From: an uncultured Bacteroidales bacterium
GTDB taxonomy: Bacteria; Bacteroidota; Bacteroidia; Bacteroidales; Marinilabiliaceae
Assembly (NCBI GenBank): GCA_934725785.1
Contig: CAKVCS010000013.1
Span: 1-13,878 of the forward strand
Length of the DNA stretch: 13,878 nt
Direction of reading: 5' to 3'
The translations under genes were made by a program, and so were the position numbers. Below are positions 7,788 to 13,878 of the stretch, piece after piece (within the stretch, counting starts at the first letter, position 1; each line of letters opens with the position of its first letter). Below the pieces are notes generated by a model. That model had not been told where the DNA came from. It was given only the letters and a program-made list of their open reading frames with translations, and ran no database searches.

Positions 7788-8687
7788 TCAGCCTTTTATC
7801 ATGGTTATTAGCCGCTCCACCAGATGGTTGCGGAATAGTGTGGCGAATGTGTAGTGTGCGGCTGTGCCGCCATAATGCCTGTACGATTTGGCAATGTTGG
7901 GCACTGCGGAGCCTTCAAAGTCGAACGTGAGCCCGCGGCGGAACGCGTATTCCATGCATTTCACGGTGAGCCACTCGTTGGCGCCGTCTTTGCGGTGCGT
8001 GCGCCTTATGGCCGGGGCTATGTAATACAGGGTCTCCTCGTCGTGCGCCAGGAACACCGCCGCGGCTGACTCGCCTCGCCCGTCGACGGCTTCGAGAATC
8101 ACGCCGCAGCCTCGGCTTATAGCCGCGCTGGCGACCGACGTCAGCAGCTCCCTGGGGTATCTCACTCGTCCGTAAGCCTCTTTCAGGGCGTCATACAGCT
8201 CGTCTGGCGTCATCTCTTGGCGCAGGCTGAAGCCCGACGATTCCGCTTTCTGAAACTTGCGGCGTTTGCCGGGGGAGAATCGGCCGACTACCTCCCCCAT
8301 CGCGTCCGGCTTAACCCTGTAGCTGACACGCTCCTCCAGTTTGAAGCCCTCGCTGCGCAAGATGTCCTTGTCCTCCTCTGTCATATAGTCCGCCACTTGC
8401 GCCATCACCACCAGCCTTTGCGCCATGAATCTCTTCAGCTCGCCGATGAGGCTCTTCAAGGCCTCGCCTCTGCCATCTTGGCCAGAGGGCAGGCTCATGT
8501 GGCTTGTCTGCGTCAGTTGCGGCAGCAGCAGAGCGGCGAAAGGCCCGCGCTTGGTGACCTGGTATGGCACGGAGGCTGCCGTCTCGCCGCGGCCTCCGTG
8601 TGCGCATATCGCCCCGCTCTCTTTGCCGACGGGGGTCGACACGGCCTCCCACCACCACGTGCGGGACATCACCGGCCCCGTGTCCAT
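7788..8687 (-). CDS. FemAB/GNAT-like acyl- or aminoacyl-transferase
   Basis: A 299-residue cytoplasmic protein with no signal peptide, resembling the FemAB-like double-GNAT proteins common in Bacteroidota (related to PF13480-type acyltransferases). The most telling part is FDFEGSAVPNIAKSYRHYGG at 255-274, a conserved C-terminal signature of that group. It is preceded by GANEWLTVKCMEYAFRRG (235-252) and the strand TLYYIAPAIRRT. The first half contains the LLPQLTQTSHMSL segment, matching the usual Q-P-x-x-T-Q region. The N-terminus seems about 15-20 residues shorter than I expect for the group. I use ATG at 8687, which shares one base with the upstream TGA (TGATG); GTG at 8690 is the only alternative. 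Members include aminoacyl transferases of peptidoglycan and uncharacterised acyltransferases, so the substrate is open. Neighbouring glycosyltransferases suggest an envelope role. Confidence 0.72.
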   Translation of the reverse strand: MDTGPVMSRTWWWEAVSTPVGKESGAICAHGGRGETAASVPYQVTKRGPFAALLLPQLTQTSHMSLPSGQDGRGEALKSLIGELKRFMAQRLVVMAQVADYMTEEDKDILRSEGFKLEERVSYRVKPDAMGEVVGRFSPGKRRKFQKAESSGFSLRQEMTPDELYDALKEAYGRVRYPRELLTSVASAAISRGCGVILEAVDGRGESAAAVFLAHDEETLYYIAPAIRRTHRKDGANEWLTVKCMEYAFRRGLTFDFEGSAVPNIAKSYRHYGGTAAHYTFATLFRNHLVERLITMIKG

Positions 8688-9673
8688 CACTTCTCGGCGT
8701 ATATGACGGCGAGGACCACCTCGCCCACGTCTTTCAGCGTCTTTGCGCTGATGTGGTCAATCGTGTCGTCTTGCGTGTGCCACGTGTCGCAGAATCCTTT
8801 CTCGTTCATGTGGTCGTAGTGCAGGATGTCTATGGTCGGCACGCTGGTCAGCTTGTTGATGTAATAGTGGTCGTCCGTGATGTAGCTGCCCTCCGTGCGG
8901 ACGAAGCGGTCGCCATGGCCGGTCATCTCGGCCATGGACCATACTTTGTCCACCACGTCGGCCGCCCTGCCTTTCGAGAACAGCTCTATGGGGAATACGG
9001 CCGACGAGTCGCCCACCATGTCCAGCAATATGCCGAAAAGGTGCTGCGCGTCGCGTCCTGGCCCCTTACCCCACATCTGGCTGCCTGTGCACCACGTGTC
9101 AGCCCTGTAGTCCGACGTGTGTATGTGGTCCGGAGTGCCGGCGTCCTCGGCATCGAAAAATATTATGTCCACGCCTATGCGGGGCTGCGCCGCCTGCAGT
9201 TGTCGGCCGATCTCCATCAGGATCCCGACACCCGAGGCTCCGTCGTTGGCTCCGCTTATGGGCGTGTCGCGCTTGGCCGCGTCCTTGTCGTGGTCGGCCC
9301 ACGGGCGGCTGTCGTAGTGGGCGCACAGCAGTATCCGCCTCACCCTGTCGGGCCTGTACGAGGCCACTATGTTTCTCACGGGGATGGCGCTCCCGTCATA
9401 GGCCGTGCCAGTACCCTCCTGCAGTGTCACGTCGGCGCCGAACTGCCGCATCTTGGCCACGATGTAGTCCACGCAGTCGGAGTGCGCTTGAGTGCCAGGC
9501 ACTCTTGGGCCGAAGGCTGTCTGCGCCGCGACGTAGCTGTATGCCGAGTCGGCCGAGAATGTCACCGCGGGTGGTGTGGCCTGCGCCTGAAGGCTGTCAT
9601 TCGCGGGTTTGCTCGCGGCCGTGCATGCTGCCAGAACCGCGGAGGATATTATTGCTAAGTGGCTGATGTTCAT
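8687..9673 (-). CDS. Glutaminyl-peptide cyclotransferase-like M28 lipoprotein
   Basis: A zinc M28-fold protein of 328 residues resembling the type-II glutaminyl cyclases described in Porphyromonas and relatives, which turn N-terminal Gln of exported proteins into pyroglutamate. Residues lining up with the human enzyme, from memory, are all present: D144 (SGANDGASG), E176 and D177 (FFDAEDAG), D218 (LLDMVGD), D267/D268-H269 (ITDDHYY), and W298-H299 (TWHTQDDT). The motifs FGPRVPGTQAH (54-64) and DTWCTGSQMW (192-201) are also typical. ATG at 9673 gives a lipoprotein signal with lipobox LAAC, cysteine at 17. An earlier in-frame ATG at 9721 would add a Lys-rich n-region and is a fair alternative; GTG at 9745 is unlikely. 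No acidic export signal follows the Cys, so it may stay in the inner membrane facing the periplasm. A general M28 aminopeptidase is the alternative. It is first in a four-gene operon. Confidence 0.86.
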   Translation of the reverse strand: MNISHLAIISSAVLAACTAASKPANDSLQAQATPPAVTFSADSAYSYVAAQTAFGPRVPGTQAHSDCVDYIVAKMRQFGADVTLQEGTGTAYDGSAIPVRNIVASYRPDRVRRILLCAHYDSRPWADHDKDAAKRDTPISGANDGASGVGILMEIGRQLQAAQPRIGVDIIFFDAEDAGTPDHIHTSDYRADTWCTGSQMWGKGPGRDAQHLFGILLDMVGDSSAVFPIELFSKGRAADVVDKVWSMAEMTGHGDRFVRTEGSYITDDHYYINKLTSVPTIDILHYDHMNEKGFCDTWHTQDDTIDHISAKTLKDVGEVVLAVIYAEK

Positions 9674-9875
9674 TGTTGGTGATGTGTGTGCGTTCTTATG
9701 GCTCTTGCCTTTGCGGCTCATCAATGGGGTGCAGCCCGCCGCCACGCCAGAGCCTCGCGAATTTACTACTACTCTTTGAGTTTGTTTGAAAATGTCATTT
9801 TATTCATTTAATTTTATTTCACTTTCCTCCCCTCTTACTCTCACGTCTGATTATTGTTTTATGCTGATTAATAGG
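9674..9875. promoter_or_regulatory. Divergent promoter region between the envelope operon and the HTCS gene
   Basis: This 202-base gap has no supportable gene. Its core (about 9757-9835) is strikingly AT-rich in a GC-rich window. On the - strand, TAAATTCG (9758-9765) is a one-mismatch -7 box for the glutaminyl cyclase operon, leaving a leader of about 80 bases; TTTTC about 22 bases upstream is a poor -33 candidate. On the + strand, TACTCTTTG (about 9772-9779) is a -7-like box with one extra base. Neither is convincing. A perfect palindrome, AAAATG-T-CATTTT, lies at 9789-9801. Confidence 0.4.
9795..9812. repeat. Two tandem 9-base direct repeats
   Basis: TCATTTTAT (9795-9803) is followed directly by TCATTTAAT (9804-9812), matching at 8 of 9 positions. 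It overlaps the right arm of the palindrome at 9789-9801. It lies midway between two divergent genes, where a regulator could bind. In such AT-rich DNA a chance match is quite possible. Confidence 0.35.
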
Positions 9876-12800
9876 ATGTGCGCCCCCGTGCGCCGCGCTT
9901 TGCCCTCTCTCCTCGCTCTCTTATGCCTGCTCCTCCTTGGTTGTCGTGAAGCATCCGCCGCCGAGACGTTCTGGAGCAGGCACATCATCCGTCACGTTGG
10001 CATGGCAGAGGGGCTGCCCGGCAATTTTGTCGATGACATATGCCGTGACGACAAGGGCTTCGTATGGTTCGCCATGGGCGGGAGCGGCCTCGTCCGCTAC
10101 GACGGATACTCTTACGTCACGTACGACTGCTCCAACACGCCCACCATGCGCAGCAACTTCATCCACTCGCTCGTGTCCGACGCCTCGGGGCGGCTATGGG
10201 TGGGGACCGACTGCGGCCTGTGCCGCTACGACGGGCGCATGGAGCGTATGGACTCCGTGGTGGTGAGAGACAGGAACGGCGTCTGCCTTTCCGACGGGTC
10301 AATCATACGCGTCACTATTGATGACGACGGCTATCTGTGGTTCGCCTCGCGCCACTACGTGGTGTGCCTCAAGGCCTCGGACGATAACTCTGTGAGCCTC
10401 GTTGGCAAATATGAGTTTGGTCAGCCCGTGACGGCTCTCGAGTGCGGCAGCCGCGGGGTCTACGTCGCCTCGTTCGCTGACATCTACGTATGTAGCGCCG
10501 ACGTCGCAAGGGGCGGCATATCCGTCCGCCCCGACAGGCGGGCGTCCGTTGAGCGCGCCAACTGCGTGGTCGAGACGATAGCCGAGAGCGCCGGCTTCCT
10601 TTGGATTGGCTCCAACGCGGGGCTCTTCCGTTTCAACATGGCCACTGGCGAGGAGAGGCGTTACGTCCACTCGCCGTCTGACCCGCGCTCGCTCACGCAA
10701 AACAGGGTGACCGACATAGCGTCGGACGACGACGGCAGGGTCATGGTGGCGACGCTCCGCGGCCTCAACATATACAATTACGAGACCGACGACTTCGACC
10801 GAGTCACGCAAGATGAGGCCGATGACGGCAAGTCACTGTGCTCCAACTTCATAAACTGCCTGCTCTCCACCAACCAGGGCGTATGGGTCGGCACAGACAT
10901 CGCGGGGGCCGATCTCCTGAGTCCCATATCGCTCGACGTCAAAAACTTCTTGTCCGGCGAGATATGCGATGGCGGCCAGCGCCAGGTGGGCCGCGGGCAG
11001 GCGAGGGCGCTCCGCCCGGTGAACTCCATCATAGAGGACGCCGACGGGTCCCTCTGGGTAGGCACTGTCGAGGGCGGCCTCTCGCGCCGCGTGAGGGGGG
11101 CCGGACGCTTCGAAAACTTCAACGTGACGAACCACGGGCTGTGCAGCAACTCGGTCTCGGCCCTCTCCATCGATGGCGACGGAAAGTTGTGGGCCGGCAC
11201 GTGGGGCGGAGGCCTCGACGTGCTTGACATCTCAAAGTCCGCCGCGCCTGTCGTTCGCCACTTCTTCGCCGGCGAGCGGATGGAGGGCGGGCTCAGCTCG
11301 GACTATGTCGGGGCGGTGCAATACGACTCCATTAACCGCGGCACGTGGGTCGGGACCATCAGGGGCATCGACTTCATCAAGGACGGCGTGATATCCGTGC
11401 CCATGGGGCGTATCACTTTCGCCGACATGAACGGGGCCATTGGCTCATGTGTCGACGGGCGAGGCAGGCTCTGGATGGGCACTTCGCTCGGCCTCTTCGT
11501 GATAGACCTGAGGTCGTATGACGCGGCCAAGGGGTCCGTCTCTTTCGAGCATATATGCCACAAGCTCGACGACAGCAACATCGACGGCGACCCGCGCATC
11601 ACGTTCATATACTTCTCGCATGCCAAGCAGAAGGTGTTCATAGGGACCAACGGGTTCGGACTCTTCCATTGCGACGCCACGCGGCCCGAGCTGCAGTTCC
11701 GCAGCGTGACGATGAGCGACGGGCTTGTCAACAACACAGTGAGCACCGTGGCCGAGGACGGCGATGGAAACATATGGGTGGGCACGGCTAACGGCCTCTC
11801 GCTCCTCTCGCCCGACCTCAACGTGATCAACTCGTACACCACGGCCGACGGCCTCCTGTCCGACTGCTACTATTGGAACGCCGCATGGAGCTCGCCCGCC
11901 ACCGGCCTCGTCTTCCTTGGCTGCGTTGACGGCCTTAGCGAGATAGGCCCCACGCTCAAGTCCGTCAGCGCGCTGACGCGCCGAGCCCCGGTGTTCACGC
12001 GCTTCGATGTGAACAATGTGATTGCCGCGCCACGAGAGGGCGGGATTCTCACATCCTCGGTCGAGGCGGCCAATTCCGTAGTCCTGCACGAGAGCAACAA
12101 ATCCTTCGGCGTAGAGTTCTCATCGCTCAATTATCTCGCCCCGGCATCCGTCAGATTCCAGTATCGGCTCGACGGCTTCGACAACGACTGGGTCACTGCG
12201 CCCAAGGGGCGGCACTACGCGCAGTACACCAACCTCTCGGCCGGTGACTACAAGCTCCGAGTCAGATACGCGGCGGCCTACGGCAAGTGGAGCAACGAGC
12301 GGACGCTCGACATCACCGTGACGCCCTATTTCTACAAGACCGCATGGTTCACCACCATCGTCATCCTCCTGATTGCCGGCATCGTGATCCTCGTGTTCAA
12401 ATACCGAGTACGATACATCGAGGCCAGCCGCAAGCAGCTTCACGACGAGGTTAAGCAGCGCACCATGCAGCTTGAGGAGCAGAAGCTCGCCCTCGAGGCC
12501 AAGAAGCAGGAGCTCGAGGCCTCCAACGCAAAGCTCATTGAGCAGAACGCCTACATCGTCAGGCAAAAGGAGAACATTCTCGAGATGACGAGCAAGATAC
12601 AGCGCCTCTCGATCGACAAGCTGCAGTTCTTCACCAACGTGAGCCACGAGCTCCGATCGCCGCTCACGCTCATCACGGGGCCTGTCAAGCGGGCGCAGTC
12701 CCTGTGCAACCAGCCCGAGGTCATGACGCAGCTCGACCTCATTGAGCGCAGCTCGCGGACGCTCCTCTCGACGGTCAACCAGCTTATGGACTTCCGCAAA

Positions 12801-13878
12801 GTGGAGGCCGGCAACATGGAGATGCACCCCGTCTCGATCAACATTGAGGACTACATAGCGAGTATGGCCAAGCCCTACGCGGCCTACGCCGCCGAGCAGG
12901 GCATCAGGCTCCGCACGTTCTTCCATGTCGGCACGCCATTCGTCAGGGTCGACGCCGACGCCATCACCAAGATTGTGGCCAACCTGCTCTCGAACGCCAT
13001 CAAATACTCAGCGGGAGGCAAGGTCATAGACCTCTTCGTCTGCCAGATAACTGACGATGCACAGCTGCGCACATACATATGCGTGCGCGACCGCGGAATG
13101 GGGATTCCCGCCGACCAGCTCAACAAAATCTTCGACCGTTTCTACCAGACCACGTCAAGTCGGCAGCCTAACGCCGTCAGCACCGGGATAGGCCTCTACG
13201 TCGTCAACCGCATAGTGACGCAGTGCGATGGCGAGATTACCGCCAGGAACAACAAGTCCGGTGGCGTCTCCATGCGCGTCGTGCTACCGACGCCGGCCGG
13301 GCGGCAGCCCGATGGAGAGCTGTCGCCGGCAAAGGCCGAGGCCGAGACGCTGGTGGCAAAGGCCAACGGCACCGACAAGGAGGCGGCTGCGGAGAAGGAG
13401 CGCATGACGATTCTCGTGGTCGAGGATAGCAAGGACATGAGGCTCTACATCCGAACTATTCTCGAGTCGGAATACAGGGTCATCGAGGCCGAGAACGGAG
13501 TGGAGGGCCTGACCGCGCTCGCCGAGAACGACATAGACTTTATCGTGACCGACCTTATGATGCCCGTAATGGACGGACTCGAGTTCGCGCGCCGCGTCAA
13601 GAGCGACTTCGCCTTCTCGCATACGCCCATACTCATCCTGACGGCGCAGATGAACGGCATGTACCAGACGGAGGGCTACCGCATCGGCGTCGAGAGCTAC
13701 CTCTACAAGCCCTTTGACGAGGACATGCTCAGGGCGCGCATCAGCGGCATCCTGACCAGCAGGCAGAAAAGCCAGAAGAGGTTCCTCAATACGCTCGACA
13801 CCTCCGACCTCAACATCGAGCGCGAGAGTGAGGACGAGAAGTTCGTCGAGAGGGTCACGAGCTTCGTCAAGCAGAAGT
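9876..13878 (+). CDS. Hybrid two-component system sensor/regulator (HTCS), 3' partial
   Basis: A one-protein signalling system of gut Bacteroidota that senses a ligand, often an oligosaccharide, in the periplasm and activates transcription. There are 1334 codons in one uninterrupted frame up to the window edge. In order: signal sequence (1-29); about 13 propeller-blade motifs of the type G-x-LWVGT-x-x-GL (about 35-735), fitting two seven-bladed propellers; Y_Y_Y domain (about 737-822, FQYRLDGFDNDWV); one membrane segment (825-843); a charged coiled coil (845-910); HisKA with phospho-acceptor His924 in NVSHELRSPLT; HATPase with N1036/N1040, DRGMGIP (1072) and STGIGLYVV; receiver from 1177 with E1183/D1184, phospho-acceptor Asp1226, T1256 and K1278. 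The last visible residues begin the linker to the expected AraC-type HTH, which is cut off. In-frame ATG at 9861 is an alternative start. No susC/susD is in view. Confidence 0.95.
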   Translation, partial: MCAPVRRALPSLLALLCLLLLGCREASAAETFWSRHIIRHVGMAEGLPGNFVDDICRDDKGFVWFAMGGSGLVRYDGYSYVTYDCSNTPTMRSNFIHSLVSDASGRLWVGTDCGLCRYDGRMERMDSVVVRDRNGVCLSDGSIIRVTIDDDGYLWFASRHYVVCLKASDDNSVSLVGKYEFGQPVTALECGSRGVYVASFADIYVCSADVARGGISVRPDRRASVERANCVVETIAESAGFLWIGSNAGLFRFNMATGEERRYVHSPSDPRSLTQNRVTDIASDDDGRVMVATLRGLNIYNYETDDFDRVTQDEADDGKSLCSNFINCLLSTNQGVWVGTDIAGADLLSPISLDVKNFLSGEICDGGQRQVGRGQARALRPVNSIIEDADGSLWVGTVEGGLSRRVRGAGRFENFNVTNHGLCSNSVSALSIDGDGKLWAGTWGGGLDVLDISKSAAPVVRHFFAGERMEGGLSSDYVGAVQYDSINRGTWVGTIRGIDFIKDGVISVPMGRITFADMNGAIGSCVDGRGRLWMGTSLGLFVIDLRSYDAAKGSVSFEHICHKLDDSNIDGDPRITFIYFSHAKQKVFIGTNGFGLFHCDATRPELQFRSVTMSDGLVNNTVSTVAEDGDGNIWVGTANGLSLLSPDLNVINSYTTADGLLSDCYYWNAAWSSPATGLVFLGCVDGLSEIGPTLKSVSALTRRAPVFTRFDVNNVIAAPREGGILTSSVEAANSVVLHESNKSFGVEFSSLNYLAPASVRFQYRLDGFDNDWVTAPKGRHYAQYTNLSAGDYKLRVRYAAAYGKWSNERTLDITVTPYFYKTAWFTTIVILLIAGIVILVFKYRVRYIEASRKQLHDEVKQRTMQLEEQKLALEAKKQELEASNAKLIEQNAYIVRQKENILEMTSKIQRLSIDKLQFFTNVSHELRSPLTLITGPVKRAQSLCNQPEVMTQLDLIERSSRTLLSTVNQLMDFRKVEAGNMEMHPVSINIEDYIASMAKPYAAYAAEQGIRLRTFFHVGTPFVRVDADAITKIVANLLSNAIKYSAGGKVIDLFVCQITDDAQLRTYICVRDRGMGIPADQLNKIFDRFYQTTSSRQPNAVSTGIGLYVVNRIVTQCDGEITARNNKSGGVSMRVVLPTPAGRQPDGELSPAKAEAETLVAKANGTDKEAAAEKERMTILVVEDSKDMRLYIRTILESEYRVIEAENGVEGLTALAENDIDFIVTDLMMPVMDGLEFARRVKSDFAFSHTPILILTAQMNGMYQTEGYRIGVESYLYKPFDEDMLRARISGILTSRQKSQKRFLNTLDTSDLNIERESEDEKFVERVTSFVKQK

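Noticed and set aside
8564..9658. A 364-codon open frame on the + strand opposite the glutaminyl cyclase gene
   Set aside because: It lies antisense to a protein with a complete set of conserved catalytic motifs. Its translation is low-complexity Val/Arg/His-rich, as expected from the mirror of GC-rich codons.
9674..9745. Extension of the glutaminyl cyclase to the GTG at 9745
   Set aside because: It would add 24 residues in front of a lipoprotein signal, with a non-ATG start, and would bury the signal sequence. ATG at 9673 or 9721 is better.
12120..12926. A 268-codon open frame on the - strand opposite the HTCS kinase
   Set aside because: It is antisense to the coiled coil and HisKA region. 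The Leu/Glu/Val/Arg-rich translation mirrors the charged coiled coil and shows no family motif.
12600..13878. Suspected frameshift within the HTCS between sensor and receiver
   Set aside because: Codon-by-codon counting shows His924, the ATPase boxes and Asp1226 all lie in the same frame as ATG 9876 without an internal stop.
1..13878. Mobile elements, CRISPR arrays, tRNA or rRNA genes
   Set aside because: I found no transposase motifs, terminal repeats, regularly spaced repeats, cloverleaf or rRNA stretches. All long open stretches belong to the listed genes.

Overview
The window looks like a chromosome segment of a GC-rich Bacteroidales bacterium. Muribaculaceae is my best guess, but this is an inference without any database search. 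The evidence is a hybrid two-component regulator of the type typical of gut Bacteroidota, a bacterial type-II glutaminyl cyclase-like lipoprotein, a TAnnTTTG-type -7 promoter box, weak or absent Shine-Dalgarno sequences, and a pyrE-SRPBCC gene pair. No mobile element, tRNA, rRNA or CRISPR array is visible.

Left part (1-3620, + strand): three translation-related housekeeping genes. They are ychF (5' end missing), hisS and rsgA. hisS is followed by a strong GC-rich hairpin, and rsgA then starts after a 262-base gap with a small hairpin in its leader. rsgA converges on the next block, and a long hairpin at 3647-3690 can terminate both directions.

Middle part (5524 down to 3722, - strand): an unrecognised outer-membrane-barrel-like protein, then pyrE (last but one step of UMP synthesis), then a small SRPBCC-fold protein. 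Gaps are 34 and 50 bases, and a perfect -7 box lies in front of the first gene, so they may share a transcript.

Right-middle part (9673 down to 5635, - strand): four tightly packed genes, with gaps or overlaps of -1, +6 and -4 bases. They encode a glutaminyl cyclase-like M28 lipoprotein, a FemAB/GNAT-like transferase, a GT4 glycosyltransferase and a GT2 glycosyltransferase. This looks like one translationally coupled cell-envelope operon.

Right end (9876-13878, + strand): a divergently transcribed hybrid two-component system (HTCS). It has a periplasmic two-propeller sensor, a Y_Y_Y domain, one membrane segment, histidine kinase and receiver domains. It runs off the window before its expected AraC-type DNA-binding domain. 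An AT-rich divergent promoter region with short tandem repeats separates it from the envelope operon. I see no clearly new system. The most interesting points are the envelope operon, the lipobox-like signal of the HTCS, and the unidentified barrel protein in front of pyrE.
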